From: Mytilus trossulus
Taxonomy: Eukaryota > Mollusca > Bivalvia > Mytilida > Mytilidae
Direction: 5' to 3'
NCBI RefSeq assembly: GCF_036588685.1
Contig: NC_086375.1
Span: forward strand, 10,161,916-10,225,915
Length of the DNA stretch: 64,000 nt
The notes below the pieces were generated by a model. It searched no databases. It had not been told where the DNA came from and saw nothing but the letters and a program-made list of their open reading frames with translations. Below, one piece after another: positions 49,201 to 61,200 of this stretch (positions within the stretch are counted from its first letter, which is position 1; each line of letters opens with the position of its first letter). Position numbers and translations under genes: made by a program.

Positions 49201-52200
49201 ATTTTGTAAAATGGTACATAAATTCCGCTTAAATTTTATATAGATATAGGAAGATGTGGTGTGAGTGCCAATGAGACAACTCTCCATCGAAATAACCATT
49301 TAAAAAAAAAGTAAACTATTATAGGTCAATGTACAGCCTTCAACACAGAGCATTGGCTCACACCAAACAACAAGCTATAAAGGGCCCCAAAATTACGAGT
49401 GTAAAATCATTCAAACACATAAACCATTACCCATTTTGTATCTTACAATGAAGGAAAAGATTTAATTTGTTATTTCCATGATATACTGTATTTCTAACAA
49501 TCATATAATATTTATATATTCTGACTGTATTTTCAGGCATTTTCTCCAAATAACAAATACATAGTATCAATAGGATCTCAGCATGATATGATTTCAACTC
49601 TCCATCGAAATAACCATTTAAAAAAAAAGTAAACTATTATAGGTCAATGTACAGCCTTCAACACAGAGCATTGGCTCACACCAAACAACAAGCTATAAAG
49701 GGCCCCAAAATTACGAGTGTAAAATCATTCAAACACATAAACCATTACCCATTTTGTATCTTACAATGAAGGAAAAGATTTAATTTGTTATTTCCATGAT
49801 ATACTGTATTTCTAACAATCATATAATATTTATATATTCTGACTGTATTTTCAGGCATTTTCTCCAAATAACAAATACATAGTATCAATAGGATCTCAGC
49901 ATGATATGATGGCTGCAGTTTGGAACTGGAAAACTGGCAATAAAGTGGCAACAAACAAAATATCTAGTAAAGTAAGTTCTGGGGCAAAACAGGATCTCAT
50001 TGGCGACAATCTAAATACATTGTAAAGTTACTAAGGTTTGGGGAAAACAGGATCTGAAGTACAAATATAACATTTAGTAGTAAAGTTTTACCGGGTAAGT
50101 CAAAATAGAAACTCAAATGGCAACAATTAGAATACTTGGTAAAGCAAGTTCTGATTCAAAACAGGAGGTTAAATGGCAAGCAATACAATTCTTAAGTTAT
50201 GAAAGGTGTGGGTAGAAACAGGAACTCCAGATACAACCAATAAATATTCCAAAAAAGTAAAGTTGAGACATAACAGGAAATAAGTGACAACTAATAAGAT
50301 ATCTTGTAGATTGCATCTTGTATCAAAACAGGAATTAAAACAAGAATGTGTCCCCAGTACACCAATGCCCCACTCGCACTATCATTTTCTATGTTCAGTG
50401 AACCGTGAAATTGGGGTAAACCCTCTAATTTGGCATTAAAATTAAAAAGTTCATATCATAGGGAACATGTATACTAAGTTTGAAGTCGATTGGACTTCAA
50501 CTTCATTAAAAACTACCTTGACCAAAAACTTTAACCTGAAGCGGGACAGACGGACGAACGGATGGATGAACGGACGTACAGACAAGAAAACATAATGCCC
50601 CTCTTCTATTGTAGGTGGGGCATAATAAAAATAAGAACTTGTAGGTGATTATTTTGGGTGCAAAACAGAAACTTGACACAGCAACTAGTATAAACATCTG
50701 CAAAAAAAATTGAAATCAAGTTACAGATAAAACTTATCACAGAAACTGAATTTCTCATTGCATTGGAGTCCTGTTGGTGACCTTCTGCTGTTGATTTTTC
50801 TATGGTTGGGTTGTTGTCTCTTTGGCACATTCCCCATTTCCATCTCAATTTTATGATTTCTCATGATTTAACAATATTTCCCCACTCTCATTAAATTAAT
50901 TTTAGATTTAAACACACACATGCTCAAGAATCCTTGCATGTTGGAAATCTGAAGTTAAAATATCTTTGAGTGGAGAAATATTAGAATTCACTTGAAACTA
51001 TGCCTTTTTATTTTCGGTGTTTAACATTGATTATATAATTTCAGGTTAGTGCTGTAGCCTTCTCAGAAGATGGTTCTATGTTTGTTACAGTGGGCAATAG
51101 ACATGTAAAATTCTGGAACCTGGAGAGTAGTAAATCTAAGGTAAGGATGAAGGAATAAATATTTATTTATTTCAGTCAAGAGTAGATAAGACATCAATAT
51201 AAGTGACTGGTAAGTAATAAAACAAAAAATATGCATTAGGTAGGGGCTGTTCAAAAATATATGATTTGGGGATGTAAATTCCACAAGTTGTTTAAATATG
51301 GGTGTTTGCATTATTTTTTTATTTTGGAAGAATTTATAGAAAAATTAATAAAAATGATTTGAAAGGTGGACAGCATCTCAAAAAAGTGCCTGTCATGTCC
51401 CCAATGCATTTAATTCTGGAATATAAGCTCAAATATAATATGAAAGCAAGACAAGAGGGCAATATTAACCTTTGACAATAGATTGATGTACGCAAGGATA
51501 TGATAAAATAAAAACATGAAAGATAATGCTTGTAAGATACATTATTTAAAAAAAAAAGTTTGATCAGTTGAAGAAAAACTAAATCAAATTTTTGGTAGTC
51601 ATTAAAATTATGCTGCACAGTACCTTAGCTCTATTTAGCACAACTTTTTTGAATTTTGGATCATCAATGCTCTTCAACTTTGAACTTGTTTGGCTTTATG
51701 TATATTTTGATATGAGCGTCACTGATGAGTCTTATGTAGACGTCTGGCGTACTAAATTATACTCCTGATACCTTTGATAACTATTAAAAGGAGAATTGTA
51801 CATCATTCAGATATATGTTTTTTTCTCTTTAGATATTAAACGAGACAGTGCCATTATCAGGAAGGTCAGGCATCTTGGGAGAATTAAAGAATAATTTCTT
51901 TACTGATGTTGTCTGTGGGAAGAACAAATCTGTTTTCTGTATAACACAGTCTGGTTATTTATGTAACTTTAATGAAAAAAGATTGCTGGAGAAATGGGCA
52001 GAACTTAGGGTATGTTATTTTGTCAAAATATTTAATAATGTTAACATTCTCTAAACTAACTTATTTTTTACAGATACTTTATTTGACACTTAGCTCTTTT
52101 GCGTTACATTAGATTGATATAAAATATGATAGATATTGGAATAAGAATTGAAATATTTGAAAGTATTTGAAGACTTTATTTTGCCCTCTTATTATTAGCA

Positions 52201-55200
52201 GTTGGTAGGATATATACCATTTAAATTCATGTTGAATTACAGAAAATTCCAAGTAAGCTTGAGAGAATTTGCTCACCCATTGTTGTAAATATAAGTTAAT
52301 TCTATTCAAGGTGAGAGGTTAAGCTAGTGATACAACCAGGTTCAATCCACCATTTTCTGCATAAGGAAATGCCTGTACCAAGTCAGGAATATGACAATTG
52401 TTTTCCATTTGTTTGATGTGTTTCAGCCTTTGATTTTGCAATTTGATAAAGGACTTACTGTTTTGAATTTGCTTGGAGTTAATTATTAAACATTATTTTA
52501 ATTGTATCAATAAACCAATTTTTCAAGATATTTCAGCCATTGGCCTTCTTCAGTTCTTTGTTTGTCCTCACAACTACATGGCTTACATTGCATTTTTAAC
52601 CGGATTTTTGTAACAAAAATGTCGGTTATTGATTTGGGGATGCTCGGTGGGCGGGCGGGTGGTTGGACAGCCGGGCGGGCGGCAATCAAATGTTGTCCGT
52701 GCATTAACTCATGAACCGTTCAACCAAAGCTTTAAAAATTTGAATATGTTGTTACTGACAACTAAATGAAGGTCAAGTTCAATAATGGCGATTTTGACTT
52801 TTACCGTTCAGGAGTAATGGTTCTTGAAAGATTGAAAAATGGAGTTTCCAGTCGTGTCCGTGCATTTACGCATGAACTGTTCTACCAAAGCTTCCCAAAT
52901 TTTAATATGTTGTTACTGGTGACAAAATGGAGGTCAAGTTCAATAATGATGATTTTGACTTTTACCGTTCAGGAGTTATGGTTCTTGAAAGATTGAAAAA
53001 TGGTGTTTCCAGTCGTGTCCGTGCATTTTCTCATGAACCGTTCAACCAAAGCTTTTCAAATTCTATTATGTTGTTACTGATGACAAAATAGAGGTCAAGT
53101 TAAAAAATGATGATTTCGACTTTTACCGTTCAGTAGTTATGGTTCTTGAAAGATCGTAAAATGGCGTTTCCAGTTGTGTCTGTACATTTACGCATGAACT
53201 GTTCTACCAAAGCTTCCCAAATTTTAATATGTTGTTACTGATGACTAAATGGAGGTCAAGTTCAATAATGGCAATTTTGGCTTTTACCGTTCAGGAGTTA
53301 CGGTTCTTGAAAGATTGAAAAATGGTGTTTCCAGTAGTGTCTGTGCATTTTCTCATGAATCATTCAACCAAAGCTTTTCAAATTTTAATATGTTGTTACT
53401 TATGACAAAATAGAGGTCAAGTTCAATTATGACGATTTTGACTTTTACTGTTCAGGAGTTCAGAAAGTTTGTAAAATGGTGTTTCCATTCACGTTGTTGC
53501 ATTTACTAGCTTTTCAAATTTTAATATGTTGATACTGATGACAAAATAGAAGTCAAATTTGATATTGACGATTTTCACTGTAACCAATCATCAGTAATGG
53601 TTCTTGTGATATTGCCAGGACACAAATAAAATCCGGTTTGCTGTCGTTGTGACAGCCTCTTGTTATTTATAATGTTATTTTATTTTGTATATATTTGATT
53701 ACAGACAACGTGTGCCAATTGTGTGACGGCTGCTGCTGACTTTATATTTATTGGTTGTGCCAATGGTGTTGTGAGAGTATTTAGTGCCCAGAATCTACAT
53801 TATATAGCCAATCTACCACATCCTCATTATTTAGGTGTAGACGTCGCATCAGCTCTTAATCCAAGGTAGAATATATTTTGGAGATTTTATTTTGATTTAT
53901 TTCTCAAATTTTCACGTTGCATTTCCGTTTTTAGGTTTTTTTTAGTTTACATGTATCTAAGTGGGGAAAAGAGAGGAAAAAACTATCTGTTTATACCGTA
54001 AACAATTTTCTGATGACATTTAGTTGTTTTGTTCATTCGAATTGTGAGTGAAGCAATATGCTACAATTTTTTCTTTTCTTGAATACTAAATTTTATTGTT
54101 TGATTTTTTTTATCATTTCTCTATGTATTTCTATAAATTAACTGCATTCTTCTGACAGTTTCTGATAAAAACATACATTCAATGTACCTCATCTACATAT
54201 GAATGATTTGTCTTTTTTAGTCAAATGGTTAGCCAGAAGAAGGATGCTAAGTATCCCGATACCATTGGAATAGTATATGATGATTGGAATAAAAAGGTAA
54301 AACACATTAGTCAATTCATTTCTTGTTTCTTTTAAAGTTTTGTGATACTATCTTTTTGCCTACAATAAAGAAATGTCTTGTTTTATGAAAATATTACATC
54401 AGAAACACAACTTGCACACATATTGTTGTTTTCTGTCTAGCAGTTTGGATTTTAATGTTTATACGATAACTGAGTCAGTCAAAATGCATAGTATAAGTGT
54501 TGTTAGAAGTGAAATGGGAAATATTATTGCTACTGTTGTCAGAACTCTGTGATGGCTATAAATACAAAAAATGGAAAGGTAAGGTTTTTACCAAAGATAT
54601 GGCCAACTATAACTTTTTTCCATTTTAATATTTATTATTGGTAGAAAAGGAACTTTTATTTCGAAAAAAACCAATCACAATATTTACTTATTATTGCAAT
54701 AGGTTTAACTGAATGATTCACCAGTGTTTTTACTTATGTTGTAGGTTACATGTATTTATAATGATCATAGTATGTATATATGGGATGTCCATGACGTGAA
54801 GAAGATAGGAAAGTCAAGAAGTTTTCTGTTTCATAGTTCTTTCATTTACAGTTTAGAAGTAAGTTTATTTATGTGTATCTTCATCCAACATTAAATTATG
54901 AGATAAGAGTATTGCATTTGAAGATTTGCATTTGCATGCTTCAATAGGCAACCATCAAATAAAAATTGATGCTTGCAAATTTTCAAATATCTCTTATTTT
55001 TAGTGCAATTGAAATACATTAATCATAATAATACATTTTAAGATTCAGTCACCAATGACATTATGTCTATGCTAGTTCTCACAATTCAGACTATCAATCA
55101 TGAAATTGATGCTGTGAAAATAGTAGCCTTATCCAGTGAAAATGACTGTTACAAAAGATATTGCATCAGAATTTTGATACTCAAAGTATGTATAAATTTC

Positions 55201-58200
55201 AGATGTCCCAAAGTTATTTGGTAGATGTTAATGCTTATAAGGGATTTAATGCTCACCCATGTTCACAAAAGTTCAGGATCACATCATGTATGTTATGGTC
55301 CTGGATACATCCTTATAATTTACCATTTGATATCTACTTGTGAAGAAGACTATTTAAAAATGGTAAATTTTATAAAATAATGACATTTGTTTATAATTTC
55401 AGACAAGTCTGCCTATTACAGAAGATCAGAAACAGATTCTCCCACCAGGATCATTTATCACATGTTCTAGTGATGATACAGTCAGGATCTGGAATCTAGA
55501 CCCTCATATGAAAGACATGAACAATTATAAAAGGAATATATTTTCACAGGTAAATAATGATTTCCAAATAATGATGATTGTACCATGAATTGTATCAGTG
55601 GTAGTATTAATGTTATACTTAATTAAGAATTGAACAAAAGCACAATGATCTTGAAAAATCAATTGAATTATTTTTGTGGTTACCAATTTTCGTGGATTAT
55701 GGAAGTCATTGCATTTTCCTGGATGTTTGATTTCATGGTTCTGCCAAGGTCTGGATACAACTTAATATAAATTTGCATTTCGATGAACATTTAGATTTAT
55801 GGTTCACCCCTATCCATGAAACCCACGAAAATAGATATCCAACGAATATTAATGAATCCTCACTATTTGATCCTGACAGGTATATATTTATTGTATAAAA
55901 CTTCTTTGGTCACAGTAGGTCAGAGATTTCAATGATACAAATTTCATTACCTTATCATGACTAGAGAAATGAAAAAAGTGTTAAAAAGATTTGCATAGCA
56001 ACAGTTGCCATGGACATTTAATGCCTGGTTTATACAAAAGTCATAATTTTGCATTTGATTGAATTTCTTGTACACAAATAAAATCAGTAAAGGATTTGAC
56101 CATATGATATGAACGCCTAAGAGGAAATTGGAATGGTCATTAATTTGATCATCTGTGCTAAAAAAAGTCAGCAAATGGCTAAATCTGTCTTTATTTAAAT
56201 ACAAAACAAACTTTCAAATTGCACATAGACATACCCTACGTAGAAAGGTTTATATTTCTTTATTTGTTGTATTAACTTGTAATGAATTATGTTTATTTTC
56301 AGGAATTACTGAAGGTTATATATACTGACCCATCATTAAATTACTTGCGAGATGTAAATTATAATCCTGGTAAGTTATGTAATTATTGTCTGGTAGACAA
56401 ACCACTCATTCCTTAACTTTCAATAAACATGATGAAGATTCACAAATTTCATCAATTTAATACAATGCACATAGAATTTAGAAATTAATGATTTTCTTAG
56501 TAGTGAATATATTCAATATAATCATTTGATGTGGCTTAGGTTTTACTGTACATTGTATTTAGGTTTTTATTAGTAAATATCTAAAAAAAAAACCAACTGT
56601 ATATTGAACTGTTAGTTTGACTTATTAACAATAGATACTGTGTATAAACTTCAATGATGTCTGTGTCATTTTGGTCTTTTGTGGATAGTTGTCTCATTGG
56701 CAATCATACCACATCTTTTTAATATATTCAATGAGTCAGCAACTAAACAAACCAGTTTAACCAAAATAGAAATTCAGAGGTCCACATCATTCCAGATGCA
56801 CCATCCACTCAACAATTGTTAACTCTAGAACTCTATGACAATCTAAAATCTTTGGGATTTCAGACAAATTTACCTTTATATATAAAGTGACTTCTATCAT
56901 ATCAAACACAATTTCAAAATTTGAATGTCCATCATTTCTATATTTTGCCAGATAGTGTAAAACAAATAACAATATTTTAAATGCAATGAATGTTTTTTTA
57001 AAATGTTGCTGTATTTTTATTGAAAAAAAATGGTGTAGTGTGTATAAGTTAACATTTGATATTTCAGCTGGAGGTACTGATAAAACAGATACAAATTATG
57101 ATGATAAGAATGGCATTAGATCTTTGTGTATCAGCCCTGATTCCAAACACTTGGCCTCTGGTGACAGAATTGGTAATATAAGGTATGATTTGCAGTTTAA
57201 AAAAACATTTGATTATCTGAATATGAGTTAAAATAAATACAAGTTTTTCCAATAATTTATGTTAAATAGTTTCAAAAGGATTATGAAGGACCTATGTACT
57301 TTTTAACATGTATTCTCTTGTGAATGTATTTGTAGTGTAATGTATAATTCTAAACAATGAGGGGCATAAAAAGGAGGGGTGTATCTGCACAGAAGAATGT
57401 GAAATAAATTTGCAATTTCACTATGAACAAACAATTAAAAATGTCTTGCATGTTGATATTTTAACTGATTTGATAAAACATTGGGAATAGCGAACCTTTT
57501 TCACGGCTGCATATGAAATAAAAATGGCAAATCATGTTGCACAAAAATAACCCTTTACCACCCTCAACAATAGGTGTCTGATTACAGAAGTGTTTAAACA
57601 AAACACTACTTTGAAATTTTGGTAACAGTATTGAATGAATACAAGTTATGATTCTAAATTATGGCACCAATTTTCCTGGGGTGTGAGAAACAATGTTTTT
57701 GTGCATATTTGTTTTCATGATTTTGTGGAAGTTCACATTAATGCCAATTAAAAAAATGTACTTTTTTGAATGTTTAAATTTGTGAAAATCAGTGTCTACG
57801 AAATGCTGATCAATCCACAGTATGTAAATTTGCCTTTCAAATACACACAAATTCTGAATTCTTTTTTGCAAGATATAGTACAAATTTTGAATCCAAATAT
57901 ATATTAATTTTTCAGAATACATGATTTAGAAACCTTACAAGAAATAGCTACAATAGAGGCCCATGACCAGGAGGTGTTGTGTTTACAGTATAGTAACTTT
58001 AAATTAGGTAATTATATAGCCTTGTAGATTTATGGGTTGGATTGTGTATTATTAAATGTGATCTCAAGTTTGATATAGGCATTACATATACAAATAGGTC
58101 TACCATTAAAAGAGGGTGAATACCTTTTAGTGTTAACCTGTTATTGCCCTTTTCAAGGTGTTGTTAACTGTTATCTGAGATCAATTTAAGCTGTTTTCAA

Positions 58201-61200
58201 CCCACTTTTGTTAACTGTTATCAGCATTTTTGCATTTTCAAGGTGTTGTTAACATGTTAAGGGATCCCCTGCCCCTCTTAAAACTTTCTATTTATTTCAA
58301 ACATCTTACATCACAATAATGTGATAGTGGTCACACCAAAAAAGGATAGGTTTGATGTTAGTGTAATTCTTATATATCATGTATATAGTGGTCAAACTTA
58401 TGTAAAATGTGACCTGAAAATCATACCCCAAAATTAGCATGCAAAAGCATTTTTCCAGCTGTTGAACCAACATCAGTGAAATATCACCAATTACAATTTA
58501 TGAATTAGATGCTAGACTTTAATTCTGTTCTTCATTTTCTCTTTTGCTGGTAGGTGTTTGGTGATTTGCTGAAGAGCATATACCTACATAAAGATCAAAA
58601 TGAACCATGACCCTGACTTAAGAAGTACTCATGATATCCATTAATAAATGCTACCTTTATCTGCCAAAAAAAAATCAATAAATTGCATATAATACTTGGA
58701 AAGTCTACCTATAAATTCTATCATTCAGTGTTTTTGTTTTTCAGGTCCAAAGTTGTTGGCAACCAGCAGTAGGGACAGAATGCTACATGTATTTGATGTA
58801 GAACAGAATTATAAACTGTTACAGACCCTAGATGATCATTCATCATCAATAACTGCTGTCAGATTTACTCAGACGGAGAAACAATTAAAGATGCTCAGTT
58901 GTGGAGCAGACAAATCACTACTCTTTAGAAATGCTCAAATGGTGAGTAAAATATTCTGACTTGTTGTTGAGAAAACTTATCTTTACTCTTTCAACTACTG
59001 AAATCATCAATTGGTGTGTAAAAATGTTCTGATAGCTGCTGTGGATTGTAAACACTTTACTCTTTAGAAATGATGAATCATGAGTAATAATGTTCTGTCA
59101 GTTGCAGAGTAAATAAATGTTTACATTTCAAACATACTCAAATGGTTAGTAAATTGTTCTGGCAGTAAATATAAATTCTTTAGACATGCTCATATAGTGA
59201 GGAATAAAGTTCTTACAATTCTTTTAAAATTACAACTCATATGGTATAAGACTACTGTAAAAACGGACATTATTTTGACCCTTTATGTACTTTTCTTATT
59301 ATTCTGGTCCACCTTATCTAATTGAATTAACATTCACTGTTTGTTGTTTTTATATGACTTAATGCACATTATGTAAATCATTCAATGTGGAATTTATAAT
59401 AGGAAACTTACTGTCCACAAATAAAACCCACTCTACCTGTTATGTATGTTACAGGAATACATACAATAACCCATTTGTAATTTTTCACTATTATATTTTT
59501 ACAGGATCCAGACCTACAGTTCACTTTAGACCAACATCTGGTGGGTAAAACAACAATCTATGATATGGTTATTGACCCCACAGAGAAATTTGCTGCTACA
59601 GCCTGTCAGGATAGGAATATAAGGTAAGGCCTGAAATAAAATATTGTTTGTTTCTCAATCCTGCCAGACGCTGAAAAAATGGTCCGACTCTTGTCAAAAC
59701 TAAGCCAAATATTATGTTATATATTTCTGATTTTCAGGCTTGTTGGAACGACCGATATTTTTCCAGCTTTTTGCAGAAAAAAAATTATTTTCCTACCAAC
59801 CTACACACTTGGTTTGGCAGGGTTGGGATTGGGGAAACAAAGAATATATAAATTTAGGCCTAAGGTGGGATAAAAACTCAGAAAAAAACAAAATACATAT
59901 CAAAAATACTGATCAAAATTACAAACTTGATCTGCAATTTATTTGATTTTTCAACTTCATACCAAAATCAGCTTGATTTCTGATGGCAAAAATACAATTG
60001 CTGTATTTCATAAGGGTATTTGGAAAAAATGTTCTTCATTGGCCATTGATTCAGGTCGTAGCCAGGAATTTCCAAAGGGGGTTTCGTTGGACTCACAAAC
60101 TCGACTTTAACAGTCACAATTTGAACAAAACATTGACTTAAACAGTGCTTATTTGTTTTCAAGGGGGGGGGGGGTCGTCCGAACCCCCCTTGGCTACGGG
60201 TATGTGATCAATGGATTGGTGATTGCTTTACACTTTTTGGCCATTAAGTGGTGAGGCATAATTTTATCAACCTATGAAAATATTTCAGTATATTTCAAAC
60301 ACATTCTGTTATACATTTATTGGCCATAAGAAGAAAAGGGTTATAGAAAGATACTCGAGCAGGTAAAAGACACCATTGAAGATTCCAAAAAAGAGCAGGC
60401 TAATGCTGCTACTAGGCAACACTGGTACCCGCAAAGTGGAAGGGATTAATATGAGTTGCAATAATTTGTTTCCCAATCCACTATTAATAAATACTTTTAA
60501 ACTAAATGAATAAGAGTAAGTATGGCCAGGAAGATAGTGTCCTAATTATAATGATTTTATTTATCAGGATATATTCAATAAAGACCTCCAAACAGAGGAA
60601 GAATTACAAAGGAACCATTGGAGATGATGGTGTCCTAATGAAGTTATCATTAGATCCCTCAGGAACTTATTTTGCCACTAGTTGTACGGTTGATAAGAGT
60701 ATCACCATTATTGACTATGCCACGGGAGAAATCCAAGCCTCCATGATCGGACATGCAGAAACTATCAGCAGTATAAAGTTCACCAACAATCTCAAACATC
60801 TGATTTCTGTATCAGCTGATGGGTAAGTATTCATTTATTGGATGTACAGTGTAACCTGCCGTATTCAACACCTCAGTATTCAAACATCCTGCTTTAACCG
60901 TTACATTTTGATGGTCCCAAAATATACATATTTGCAGAAAAAAGCTGAGTATTCTGCTATGCCTCAGGAGAAATTCAATGCTGTACACAAGAATTTCTGT
61001 TGGATTTTGGCTACAAATATTTATATGAATAATGGCTGATTTAAAATTCTTTATATTGTAGATTGATTATTTTTATTGGGATACCATTTATTGGTTTTTA
61101 TGTTAACTTTGGTATAACTGTTAAATCAATTTTCCCACAATTCCTATAAATTTGAACCTATGAAATAAATGAATCCAGAGTATATGGCAAATACCTTAAA

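Noticed and set aside
52766-52996. 76-codon ORF
   Set aside because: It is a frame through the 161-bp minisatellite and not conserved between its units.
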